64,000 bases of DNA from Dongshaea marina (GTDB taxonomy: Bacteria; Pseudomonadota; Gammaproteobacteria; Enterobacterales; Aeromonadaceae), in NCBI RefSeq assembly GCF_003072645.1, contig NZ_CP028897.1:1811658-1875657 (forward strand). Direction: 5' to 3'. A program made the position numbers and the translations under genes. Shown one piece after another: positions 36,752 to 45,625 of this stretch (its first letter is position 1; each line of letters begins with the position of its first letter). The notes under the pieces are model-generated. The model had not been told where the DNA came from. It saw nothing but the letters and a program-made list of their open reading frames with translations, and did no database searches.

Positions 36752-37765
36752 ATGGGTTCGATCACAGTCACGACTAAGGATGGAAAAACGACCTACCAGC
36801 AGTCCACCACGGTTGCGATCAATGTTGTTGTTAAAACCGCTCAATCCTATGACAAGGTAAAGCTTTTTATTGATGGTAGTCTGTATGACACTAAATTGGC
36901 CGGTGAAAATCAGGATGACAGAACGTATGAGTTCAGCTGGACCACGGGCGGGACAGATACCAAAGGCGAGGGGAACCGACTTGAGGCTCAGGCGATCGCC
37001 TCCGATGGAAGCGTGGTTCTGGATAGCCGGGATAAAAGCTCGAATGGTTGCTCGATAACAGTCAAGGGTAAGAAAGAGGAAGATGATGGCTGGCAGCATA
37101 AAGATTGTGACTGGGATCCCTCAGAAGATTGGAGTGGTGGGCAGAAAAACCTGAGCACAACCACAGCTCCCAAAGGTGCCGCAAACTTTAGCATGGTTGC
37201 CAAGAATGTTTACACATTGGCCATGGGGATAGAGCAGGGATTAAATATCGGTGCTAAGAGTTATAGCGTTTGGGGGACTTATGATGAGTTCAACCTGGCT
37301 GCGCGTTTCTTTTTGAACCCTGCCTGGGATGTCGGTTGTAAGTATACCGAAATTGTTACCGCCTTTAAGAAAACCTGGGTAACAGGTTATGCAGATAAGG
37401 TTGCTGCTGAGGAGTTTGAGGCAAAGTTAAATAAGAGCGGCGCTTTCGGAAGCATGATAAGTGCTACTACGAATCAGGTTGCTGCACTTGGAGAAAAAGT
37501 TGAAGTTGTAAGTCAGGTTGTAGAAGCTAACTTTAACGAGATTCAGACGCATGGTCAGCAGATTGAAGCAACACAACAAAGGCTTTCAACCACGCAAACT
37601 TCTGTCATGCAAAATTCGTTGAGTACAGCTGTCTTGGGTGTAGCAGTTAATCAGGTGAACTCGAAAGTGGATAATGTCGCTACCGAGGTTAATCAATGTC
37701 AAAGCCGCATCGATGGCTGTGCTTGTGCGATTGAGGAGATCTCAGCAATTAGGTTGATAGCATAA
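36752..37765 (+). CDS. Family X protein 3 (T6SS-island paralogue)
   Basis: 337 aa from ATG 36752, with GGGAGG seven bases upstream; the frame runs back to 36650 without support. Ig-like N-region (STTVAINVVVKTAQSYDKVK), then SGGQKNLSTTTAPKGAANFS and NVYTLAMGIEQGLNIGAKSY, which align with the ANFSI/LTLGI/KSYT core of proteins 1 and 2. Next comes ADKVAAEEFEAKLNKSG, the best-conserved family block, then a C-terminal coiled coil rich in Gln/Val/Asn. No signal peptide or known toxin motif. It is transcribed alone behind a T6SS-type promoter. Unknown function. Confidence 0.66.
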   Translation: MGSITVTTKDGKTTYQQSTTVAINVVVKTAQSYDKVKLFIDGSLYDTKLAGENQDDRTYEFSWTTGGTDTKGEGNRLEAQAIASDGSVVLDSRDKSSNGCSITVKGKKEEDDGWQHKDCDWDPSEDWSGGQKNLSTTTAPKGAANFSMVAKNVYTLAMGIEQGLNIGAKSYSVWGTYDEFNLAARFFLNPAWDVGCKYTEIVTAFKKTWVTGYADKVAAEEFEAKLNKSGAFGSMISATTNQVAALGEKVEVVSQVVEANFNEIQTHGQQIEATQQRLSTTQTSVMQNSLSTAVLGVAVNQVNSKVDNVATEVNQCQSRIDGCACAIEEISAIRLIA

Positions 37766-37899
37766 TTTTAATACTCTATATCTCTTAAAAAAATAAGAGC
37801 TAAGATGCCTGGCCTTATCAGTTGAATGATGAAATTAGCAACGGCTTCTAATCTAGAAGCCCAGGAACTGCGTTGTGGCTTGAGTTAAGACTCCTGTGC

Positions 37900-38454
37900 C
37901 TAAAGACCTTTTATCCAGTATTTAACCCAGGCAGGGACCTCTCTTACTGTTGAGTAGATATCCCGTGGCTCATAGTAATCGGGGTAATAGCCACTTACTT
38001 GGGTAAACCCGGCATTTCGTAAGGAGAGTTTGCAGCGGGAAATGTGAAATTGCTGGCTAATAGCGACAACCCGTGTCTCTTTACTTAATAGTCTTATGGC
38101 ATTTTTCGAGGTTTGACTGGAGGTGTTGCCCTGGCTGTCGACCAGCAGCTTGCTATCGGGTACCCCTGATTGCCTCAGGTACTGAGCCATCACCTTGGCT
38201 TCGTCAAATCCCTCACTGCCAATACCCCCGCTTACTAAGATACGTTTTATCAGCCCTTGGTTATAGAGTGTAAGGGCTGCATCGAGCCTTGCTTTTAAGC
38301 GCTGGGAGGGGAGGCCCGTATCTGGTTCAACCTTGTTGCCGTATACGACACCGACTTCGGAGTCATTTGGAAACGAAGTAGATGCATCAGCGTATAGCAT
38401 CGCGATGCATAGAAGATAGGAGATTCCAATAAAAGGAAGAAGGTATCGTAGCAT
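37900..38454 (-). CDS. DUF218/YdcF-SanA-like membrane protein
   Basis: 184 aa from the Met at 38454, with one N-terminal membrane anchor (LPFIGISYLLCIAMLYA). It contains VVYGNKVEPDTGLPSQRLKA, then LVSGGIGSEGFDEAKVM and the SQFH-like AISQQFHISRC of the DUF218 domain. Such proteins (YdcF, SanA, ElyC) act at the envelope; SanA and ElyC affect barrier or lipid-carrier functions. An upstream TTG start at 38556 has no ribosome site. It is the only minus-strand gene in the T6SS island. Confidence 0.7.
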   Translation of the reverse strand: MLRYLLPFIGISYLLCIAMLYADASTSFPNDSEVGVVYGNKVEPDTGLPSQRLKARLDAALTLYNQGLIKRILVSGGIGSEGFDEAKVMAQYLRQSGVPDSKLLVDSQGNTSSQTSKNAIRLLSKETRVVAISQQFHISRCKLSLRNAGFTQVSGYYPDYYEPRDIYSTVREVPAWVKYWIKGL

Positions 38455-38837
38455 TTTCTTATCAAAAATGGATAAATTTATCGGAATGCTAATGCGGGAC
38501 TTTTGCCATTGCAACTTGATTATTGTTTGCCTGGGAGTCAAATGGCTTGTGTTCAAGGGAGAATTTTTTCTGTATAGCTTAGTCGATAGCCTCGAACTGT
38601 TAGCTGGCTATCAGGTTACCTTTGATTCTCATTCGTAATCCAGGAACTTCGGCTTTGCAAAAGTGATAATATATCTGGATTTCAAAAGTCACTGAGTAAG
38701 TATGATAATTACTCCATAGTATTTACATCCTAAGCCCCCAGATCATTGTAGAGGTTTACAACTTGTTAAATGTATGGATATAAGCCATTTTCTTTTAAAA
38801 ATGTACTTTTATCCAGGAAAGCGGTTTCAAAGTGATG
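38455..38837. other. Gene-free region upstream of promoter C
   Basis: About 380 AT-rich bases between the YdcF-like start and promoter C. No coding frame, repeat or clear RNA structure was seen. It should contain the leftward promoter of the YdcF-like gene. Confidence 0.35.
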
Positions 38838-38896
38838 GGGAACGTTCCCATTCTGTGATCTTGCTATCGTTTCCTGATTTTGATCCTGTTTACTAT
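38838..38896 (+). promoter_or_regulatory. T6SS-type promoter C (family X gene 4)
   Basis: Palindrome GGGAACGTTCCC 38838-38849, TGTGA at 38854-38858 with a poorer right half (TATCG), and TACTAT at 38891-38896. Spacing is the same as in copies A, B and D, which supports the weaker boxes. Confidence 0.65.
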
Positions 38897-39029
38897 TCTC
38901 CCATTAGTTATCGCTCATTGTGTTGCTGCATAAGAGATCAGCCACGAATGGAAGCTACAAGTCTCTTTCTTCTAGTGTTTGGACACTCAAGTTTGTAGAA
39001 GAGGGGCATATAGGGTAAGGGAAATAATT

Positions 39030-39998
39030 ATGGCGACTCTGACAATCACAAATCCAGAACAAGAAACCACCTATGACGGAGGAACAAAGGTTACCTTTTC
39101 GGCAAAGACGGATGCTTCAGATGTAGCGAAGATAGAGTACGTTAATAATGACAATGGCTCTTATATAGGTTCAGGAATGGCCCCCGATTATAAGTGTAAC
39201 TATACATTACCTGGGGCTTCTGATAGTAAACAGACAGTTAATATCAAGGCCAAAGCCCTTCAGGCCAGTGGTAACTCTGTAGCTTCATCAGCTGTCACGA
39301 TTTATGTAAATGCACAGATAAAAAAATCAGATCCTGATCTATCCAAGACAAAATGGGAAGGCGGAAAGCCCGCAGACGATAATGGTAATAAGCAGTGGGG
39401 CAGATTGCATAGTTCAGCTGGAAACTTAACGATCCTTGCAGAAAATAGCTGGTCTTTGAAGTTTGGTAACGAGTTTGGCTGGAATTTCGGTACTAAGTGG
39501 TATACCACGACCGGGATGCAGTGGGATGCCCGGGTTGGTGCTTTGGGAGTGATCGTTAATAGTGGGTGGGATGTATTTGGGACTTGGTGGCGTTGTCTGC
39601 AGTCTTTATATCATCTATATGTAATTAAAAAAGCAGACTACATAAAAATGTCAAAAATGGAGGCTGTAGTTGATGTTGCAACGTTAGGGATGTTTTCATC
39701 TGGAGCATGTGCTAATCAAGATCAATATACAGAGGCTAAACTTGATTTAATTGCAAGTAAACTAGAAAAAAATGAAATGGTAGTTAAGAGTAGTGATATG
39801 GTTGTTCGTCAATCTTTGGTTGAGGTTGAAGATCAAGAAGTATCAATTGAACAGAGTAATGTTTCTATGGGGCAGAGTGAAGTCGTGATTGAAGAAAATC
39901 AATCACTTGTATCAAGTGGAGCTGCTGGTATAAATGAATATGAGTGTTTTATTGATCAGATCGCATTAGGGATTGATGAAGGGCTAAGATTTTTTTGA
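39030..39998 (+). CDS. Family X protein 4 (most divergent paralogue)
   Basis: 322 aa from ATG 39030 (weak AAGG upstream); the frame begins at 38979 without a ribosome site. The N-terminal Ig-like region is clear (TKVTFSAKTDASDVAKIEYV). The core is divergent: KWEGGKPADDNGNKQWG, then AGNLTILAENSWSLKFGNEF aligns with ANFSI-x-AQNKW-x-LTLGI. A Trp-rich insert (DVFGTWWRCLQSL) is unique. The C-end is a Ser/Val/Glu heptad repeat (SSDMVVRQSLVEVEDQEVS). No signal peptide. It lies 141 bases before the first DUF2169 gene and could be cotranscribed with it. Function unknown. Confidence 0.62.
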   Translation: MATLTITNPEQETTYDGGTKVTFSAKTDASDVAKIEYVNNDNGSYIGSGMAPDYKCNYTLPGASDSKQTVNIKAKALQASGNSVASSAVTIYVNAQIKKSDPDLSKTKWEGGKPADDNGNKQWGRLHSSAGNLTILAENSWSLKFGNEFGWNFGTKWYTTTGMQWDARVGALGVIVNSGWDVFGTWWRCLQSLYHLYVIKKADYIKMSKMEAVVDVATLGMFSSGACANQDQYTEAKLDLIASKLEKNEMVVKSSDMVVRQSLVEVEDQEVSIEQSNVSMGQSEVVIEENQSLVSSGAAGINEYECFIDQIALGIDEGLRFF

Positions 39999-40139
39999 TT
40001 CAATTAATCTGACTGTTACGGATAAATATCACATATAAATGTTTTTGGCCATTCTGTCTAAAATTGACATGTTTAAATTATTAATTAACATTGTAATGTT
40101 TCAGGATGTATTGAAATGTTTTAAATAAGTGGATATATA

Positions 40140-43100
40140 GTGAGAATAATTAAAGGTTTACAATATGGATTATTAGTTACCCCTTTTTCTATCGCACGAA
40201 AAAATCGCTTGTCCGTCACTTTTCTCATTGGATTTGAATTAGGTGAAAGGGAGCAGACTCTTGATGAGCAGCAATTATGGAAACGACTTCACAAGGCTTT
40301 GGATGGCGATATTTTTGATGTGGGATTGCCTAAGATCACTGGTGAGTGGCTGATTAAAGGGGGAGCCTATCCGGTGGGAACCCCCCGGCCACGAGTTAGA
40401 GTTGGGGCAGGAGTTGGAGGCATCAACAAAGAGCTGGATATCTATGGCTCTCGTCAGTGGCTTCTTAGCGGTAAGACATCCGAGCCTTTGCCGTTTGCGC
40501 GCCAGCCTATTGAATGGGAGCAGGCTTTTGGAGGAAGGCATAGTGATCCTGTTTTGATTGATAAGATTGCTGAATCTGAAACTCCTAAGGATTTGACTCC
40601 CCCTTCGGTTTTTTATCCGGGTCAAATCCAGCTACACCGTAAGCAGAGAGTCTTACCCGCAAGTTTTGCCCAGCTTGGGATGGAACATCCTCAGCGACGC
40701 CAGTATCTGGGGACTTATGATGACAACTGGCTTAAAAATAACTGGCCGGGCTTTCCCGATGATTTTGATTTGCGTTACTTCAGCGTTGCGCCTGCCGATC
40801 AACAGTTGCCCGCTTGGATAGAGCCAGGATCTGAATACCACTTAGTGAATCTGCACCCCAAACGCTCTGAAATTACCGGGTATCTGCCAACCTGGAGACC
40901 TCGCGTTTTTACTGAGCAACAAGTTAAAGATAAAGAGATATTCAGTGAACTCAAGCTGCGCTGCGATACGCTGTGGTTTTACCCGGAGGTTGAGCTTGGG
41001 GTGATGCTGTATCGCGGGGTGATGGATGTCATTGATGATGAAGCACTGGATATTAAGACACTGGTATGTGGCTTTGAGGCCCCGGGAAGTGAGCCACTAG
41101 GGTGGGAGCACTATCTGGCAGAGTCTAAGAAGAGTCCTTCTGAGCGTTTAATGCCGCAGATGGCAGCAGTAAAAGCAGAAGCAGAGGAGCAAAAAGCTAA
41201 GGCAAAGTTACTAATGGCTCAGGGCAAGAAGAAGCTTGCCGATGTCCCTAAATTATTTCAGTTCAAGCTCGATCAAGTCAAAGGAAAAGTACCATCTCCG
41301 CGCCCCGGAATGCAGGATATCGGGCCTGTGATGAGCCAGATGCTTGATCAGAGAATTGAGCAACTTGTAAGTGCTAAACCCAGACTTTCTCAGTTTGCCA
41401 ATGAGAAAACTTTAGCTAACTTGGATCGCTCTCACGCAAATCTTCTGAAGATGCGTAAAAAAGCGGGGAGTCAGCCAGCCAAGCTGGCCAGGGCTCAGCG
41501 GCAGATGCAGCAGATGATTACCCAGACGGAGCAACAGCTTGAGCAACCCTTAAAGCAGAGTCACGAACTTGCCAAACGTCCAGATATCATTGAGGCACAG
41601 CAACGTTTGACCAAGATGAGGGCTGAGTATTCAGAAATGTACGAAGGGCCAAAAACCTGGGCTGGACAAGCGAGTCGGTTGGTTGGGCTAGGGATTCTTA
41701 ATAGAGCAAAATTTATCACGGCTCAGAGTGATCAACTGGGTTTACGCTCTATGAGTTGTCAACGCTACCTGATCGGTTATCTATCCAAGGCTGAGCCTTT
41801 TATTCCGCAAGAGTGGGAGTTAGATGAGCCAGCAGAACGTGATTATATCGGCCCGGGTTGGTTATTCTCCGAATATCAGAAAGATAAGTTCGTGGGTTTG
41901 ACTGTAAGACCGGAGAGGCTGGATAACCGAAAGGGTGAGTATCGAGTACAGGGTAGTGGAGACCCAGTCTGGATCTCAGGGCCGGAAGAAGATGATGCTC
42001 CTGCAGTTGTAGTGGATGAGCAGCTGACCGCTTATCTATTAGCTCAGGATGTAGATGACTCGATACGGGTAGTATTAGCTGAATCATCTGACAGTGAAGG
42101 AGCTAAAAAAACATCAGAGGCAAATCCGCTGTTGATCCCGGTTGCTTTTAAGGATAGAGATGATGAGTCTCTCTTAGAGCCTTGGCTCAAGGTGAATCAG
42201 AGTGCAAAGCTTTGGCCTTTGCCTGAAGAGAGTGTATCACTCCATCAGTTTACCCGTGAGGGTAAGGATGCTCGTGATTGGCTAAAGCCATACCTGAGAG
42301 AAGATAAATCTGAAGCGCCATCCTATCAAGACTTTGAAAAAGCAATGAAGAAAAAGATGACTGGTGGGATGGAAATTGAAGATTATTTTGAGCATAAGCA
42401 GCAGCAAAATTTTGCGTTGATGGAGGAGAATTCTCACAAGATCTCCTCACCAAAAGGACGAGAGGATGCTCTAAAATCGGTGCAGGATCTCAAAAACAAA
42501 TTTGCACAAGATAAGGTCAATCCTCAACAAATAGATACCATTGCTGCGATGCAAAAAGGCCATCAGCATGTCAAAGAAACCTGTGATAAGGTTGGTCAGC
42601 AATTTTCTGAACTAAGAGAGGCTGGTCATAAACTTCCTGAAAAGGAGGTTGGCAAGGCTTTGCAACGTAATCAGAGATTAAAAAATGCGATGCAGTCCAT
42701 GCATGATGAGCTGCAACCTTTCGTCAAAGATATGCTGGATAAAAAGCCTGAGATTGATCAAAAGATAGCAGATCTCAAAAGCGATCCTAAATTGACTGCG
42801 ATGAAATACCGTAAATTGACTCGCTCTGAGCTGGAGCAGGCTTATGCCAAAGGGGAGTCACTAAAACGTCTGGATCTTAAAGGGATGGATCTCAAAGGTA
42901 TTAACTTAAGTGGTGCCGATCTGAGTGATTCAATTCTGCAAGATGCTGATTTTACAGGGGCTGATTTGAACGATTGCAAGCTTCACTCGGTGATTGCCGT
43001 GAAGATCAAACTCAATGGTTCTAACCTTGAGCGGGCTGACTTGACTAAGGCGATTATGAATGAGGCTGAGCTCAATCAATGTCATGCTGAGGGAGCTATT

Positions 43101-43838
43101 TGGGATAGGGCCTTACTCAAAGAAGCGAAATTTACTGGGGCAAACCTTAAACAGGGGCGATTTTTCCGAACCCTCTTGGAAAGAGCTGAGCTCAATAATA
43201 CTCATTTAGAACATGCGGATCTAAAGTCTGTTTATGCCTTGAAAGCAAATCTAGAGGCAAGCAGGTTAAATGGTAGTCAGTTGGAAAAAGCTGTAATGCT
43301 CAATGCGATACTTTCAGGTGCTGATTTTCGTGATGCAAAGGGATTTGAAGCGAATATGTGGGGAGCACAAGCCCAGGAGGCTGACTTTCGTAAAACTTTT
43401 CTCCCCAAACTACGTTTAGGTCCTGCGAAATTACACAAGGCTAAATTGCAGGGGAGTCAGATGCAGTATCTGAATCTAATGGGGGGAGATGCCAACCTTG
43501 CAAATTTTGAGGGGGCAGCTCTGGATAGAGCTTACATGGATAGTGCCAAATTGACTCAATGCAATCTAAGAAATACCGATATGTCATGGGCTAATTTAAC
43601 CTGTTGTAATCTGGAAGGTGCGGATCTCAAAGGTGCTGATTTGATGTATGGGAGACTGAAGAAGGTCCGTATGACTGGTGCGGATCTAACAACGACTAAC
43701 TTTTTCGGTGCAGACCTCACAAAGTTAGTGTTGGGTAAAGCTAAACTCAGTGGCACCAACTTCAAGCGAACGGTGTTGGCTGGGCAAGGACACATGGTTG
43801 AGGAGATCAATCAGGAGGTCGTTGATGAACCGGCTTGA
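40140..43838 (+). CDS. T6SS DUF2169 adaptor fused to pentapeptide repeats, copy 1
   Basis: 1232 aa from GTG 40140. Residues 1 to about 330 are DUF2169 (IKGLQYGLLVTPFSIARKNR, WPGFPDDFDLRYFSVAPADQ). A helical, coiled-coil region follows, then a second globular part (DEPAERDYIGPGWLFSEYQ). From about residue 880 come pentapeptide repeats of the A(D/N)L-x-x type (GADLSDSILQDADFTGADLN). DUF2169 proteins are T6SS adaptors; in Agrobacterium one loads a DUF4150 effector onto VgrG. It is AT-richer than copy 2 (45626-49311), with which it aligns end to end. It overlaps the next gene. Confidence 0.85.
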   Translation: MRIIKGLQYGLLVTPFSIARKNRLSVTFLIGFELGEREQTLDEQQLWKRLHKALDGDIFDVGLPKITGEWLIKGGAYPVGTPRPRVRVGAGVGGINKELDIYGSRQWLLSGKTSEPLPFARQPIEWEQAFGGRHSDPVLIDKIAESETPKDLTPPSVFYPGQIQLHRKQRVLPASFAQLGMEHPQRRQYLGTYDDNWLKNNWPGFPDDFDLRYFSVAPADQQLPAWIEPGSEYHLVNLHPKRSEITGYLPTWRPRVFTEQQVKDKEIFSELKLRCDTLWFYPEVELGVMLYRGVMDVIDDEALDIKTLVCGFEAPGSEPLGWEHYLAESKKSPSERLMPQMAAVKAEAEEQKAKAKLLMAQGKKKLADVPKLFQFKLDQVKGKVPSPRPGMQDIGPVMSQMLDQRIEQLVSAKPRLSQFANEKTLANLDRSHANLLKMRKKAGSQPAKLARAQRQMQQMITQTEQQLEQPLKQSHELAKRPDIIEAQQRLTKMRAEYSEMYEGPKTWAGQASRLVGLGILNRAKFITAQSDQLGLRSMSCQRYLIGYLSKAEPFIPQEWELDEPAERDYIGPGWLFSEYQKDKFVGLTVRPERLDNRKGEYRVQGSGDPVWISGPEEDDAPAVVVDEQLTAYLLAQDVDDSIRVVLAESSDSEGAKKTSEANPLLIPVAFKDRDDESLLEPWLKVNQSAKLWPLPEESVSLHQFTREGKDARDWLKPYLREDKSEAPSYQDFEKAMKKKMTGGMEIEDYFEHKQQQNFALMEENSHKISSPKGREDALKSVQDLKNKFAQDKVNPQQIDTIAAMQKGHQHVKETCDKVGQQFSELREAGHKLPEKEVGKALQRNQRLKNAMQSMHDELQPFVKDMLDKKPEIDQKIADLKSDPKLTAMKYRKLTRSELEQAYAKGESLKRLDLKGMDLKGINLSGADLSDSILQDADFTGADLNDCKLHSVIAVKIKLNGSNLERADLTKAIMNEAELNQCHAEGAIWDRALLKEAKFTGANLKQGRFFRTLLERAELNNTHLEHADLKSVYALKANLEASRLNGSQLEKAVMLNAILSGADFRDAKGFEANMWGAQAQEADFRKTFLPKLRLGPAKLHKAKLQGSQMQYLNLMGGDANLANFEGAALDRAYMDSAKLTQCNLRNTDMSWANLTCCNLEGADLKGADLMYGRLKKVRMTGADLTTTNFFGADLTKLVLGKAKLSGTNFKRTVLAGQGHMVEEINQEVVDEPA

Positions 43839-44898
43839 GCTAGATAAACATTTAACTAAGATTCCGGTTGTGAGGGATGAGTCATTTATTAGTGGGGACT
43901 TAGTTTCTCTAGTCTGCAGTAAGGGAGTATTTGAGAATTGTGACTTTACGGGGGCTAATTTATCTCTCTCTGAGATGACAGGAACAATCTTTCGTAACTG
44001 TAATTTTCATCAGGCTTTATTAACAGGTGCAGACCTGAATCGCTGTATATTTCAGAGCTGTAACTTATCTGAAAGTTGCCTCCAGAATGTCCAGATATCT
44101 TCTGCTTTATTTAAAGGTTGTGATCTTACAAAAGGTGATTTGAAAGCCGTTCATGGTAAAAGCACTATCTTTGAAAACAGTGAGCTTGGTGACACGTACT
44201 GGAAGGGGAGCTACTTAAGAAAAAGTATCATATCTAAATGTGATCTTAACAGGGCACAAATCTGTGATGTAGAGTTGGATAGCTGTGTGTTTACTGAGTG
44301 TTTGCTCTATAACGTTTCTTTTCATGGCAGCTTATTAAAAGGAGCCTATTTAGCTAAACTTGACCTACGCAGTTTGAGTCTTCGAAATGTGCGACTCTAT
44401 GCGGCTAAATTCGATTATTGCAATATGCAGAATATGGATCTGAGCCGCCTCGAATTTGAGTACTGTAGCTTTATTGGAACTAAGCTCAATGGAGCCAATC
44501 TTTATGGTGTTAAAGCTGCTTATGGACGCTTTGAAGAAGCAGATTTTAGTGATACATGTTGTATTAAAGCAGACTTCTCATGTGCGAATTTTGAAAAAGC
44601 TAATTTTTATCAGACCGACTTCTCTGCGTGCCAATTTAAAATGGCCCAGATGAAATATATAGTCGCAGAAAAAACGTCTTGGTCTCGAGCCGTTTGTTGT
44701 TATGCAGACTTTTCCTATGCAAGGTTAACAAATATTGATTTTAGCATGGCTAATTTAGGCCGGGCACGCTTTCATCGCTGCCAGCAAGAGAGAGTCACTT
44801 GGAAGGGGGCAAATAGAGTTGGTATGACCTGGAGTGATGAAGAGTTACTGGAAGCAGAAACATGGGATTTGAGAAGAGTTGAAACAACGGGAAATTGA
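43825..44898 (+). CDS. Pentapeptide-repeat protein, T6SS adaptor module 1
   Basis: 357 aa, almost wholly pentapeptide repeats (NCDFTGANLSLSEMTGT, ARLTNIDFSMANLG), folding as a right-handed quadrilateral beta-helix. ATG 43825 lies 14 bases inside the end of the preceding gene, with AGGAGG six bases upstream, so translation is coupled. The C-terminal tail TWSDEELLEAETWDLRR is shared with its module 2 counterpart. It accompanies DUF2169 and PAAR-like genes and is probably a structural adaptor or effector-loading scaffold. Function is inferred from context. Confidence 0.75.
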   Translation: MNRLELDKHLTKIPVVRDESFISGDLVSLVCSKGVFENCDFTGANLSLSEMTGTIFRNCNFHQALLTGADLNRCIFQSCNLSESCLQNVQISSALFKGCDLTKGDLKAVHGKSTIFENSELGDTYWKGSYLRKSIISKCDLNRAQICDVELDSCVFTECLLYNVSFHGSLLKGAYLAKLDLRSLSLRNVRLYAAKFDYCNMQNMDLSRLEFEYCSFIGTKLNGANLYGVKAAYGRFEEADFSDTCCIKADFSCANFEKANFYQTDFSACQFKMAQMKYIVAEKTSWSRAVCCYADFSYARLTNIDFSMANLGRARFHRCQQERVTWKGANRVGMTWSDEELLEAETWDLRRVETTGN

Positions 44899-44924
44899 AT
44901 ATTTTTATCAGGAGTATATAAGAT

Positions 44925-45320
44925 ATGCCATTAGCAAATGCTTCTCCTGCAGCTAAGCAAATAGCGCCGGGAACAGATGTATGTAAAGCACCAGCAGTGC
45001 CTGCACCTTTGCCGGTTCCTTGCCCAAATATGGCTCAAAAAGTTATGTCGACTTCATATCCAAAGGTATACATAGAGGAATTCCCTATGACCCCTATGAT
45101 GACTATGGTTCCTATCTCAAGTGGAGATGAAGCTGGAATTTTAGGAGGGGTTGCTATCCCTATGGATATGGGGTTTAGTATGCATACAGTTCCAAAGCCA
45201 AATGTTATAACACCCCTTGGGCCTGCAGTGGATGATTTAAAGGATATAGCAATACAAAATGGGGGGAATACAAGGGGAATGAACATCCCTGGTCAATTTA
45301 AGGTATTCAGTAAGAACTGA
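44925..45320 (+). CDS. PAAR-like DUF4150 spike-tip protein, module 1
   Basis: 131 aa. DVCKAPAVPAPLPVPCPNMA is the DUF4150 opening (the family has C-K-x-P...P-x-P-Y/C-PN). ISSGDEAGILGGVA and a Gly/Asn/Pro-rich short body without metal-binding tail follow. DUF4150 domains cap the VgrG spike like PAAR proteins. No toxin domain is fused, so any effector must be carried by another chain. Third gene of module 1. Confidence 0.8.
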   Translation: MPLANASPAAKQIAPGTDVCKAPAVPAPLPVPCPNMAQKVMSTSYPKVYIEEFPMTPMMTMVPISSGDEAGILGGVAIPMDMGFSMHTVPKPNVITPLGPAVDDLKDIAIQNGGNTRGMNIPGQFKVFSKN

Positions 45321-45408
45321 TACTGAGGTGTATGAGTGGAATCTGGTAACTTGATAGTTTAGCTATTGAATTTTTCCTTTTCTTAAGAGCAAATGGGTTA
45401 GAGCGCAA

Positions 45409-45467
45409 GGGAACGTTCCCATTTTGTGATTCACTTAACTGTCATATTCATGATTTAGGATTATCAT
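45409..45467 (+). promoter_or_regulatory. T6SS-type promoter D (second DUF2169-tssJKLM operon)
   Basis: Palindrome GGGAACGTTCCC 45409-45420, TGTGA-N6-TAACT 45425-45440, and TATCAT 45462-45467. Spacings are the same as in A-C. It would drive an operon of about 12 kb ending at the terminator at 57859. Confidence 0.72.
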
Positions 45468-45625
45468 CTGTCCCATTAAGGGGGAGGCGTAGCTGTATTT
45501 GCTCCATTTGGAGCCATGTTAAGAAAATGTTTGGTTGCAGGGCCACAGAAATTTATAATTGCGTTCTCACAGCTCGGCAGCAGGAGTATAATCGCCGGGA
45601 CTGGCTCCAAGCATAGGGACAGATG

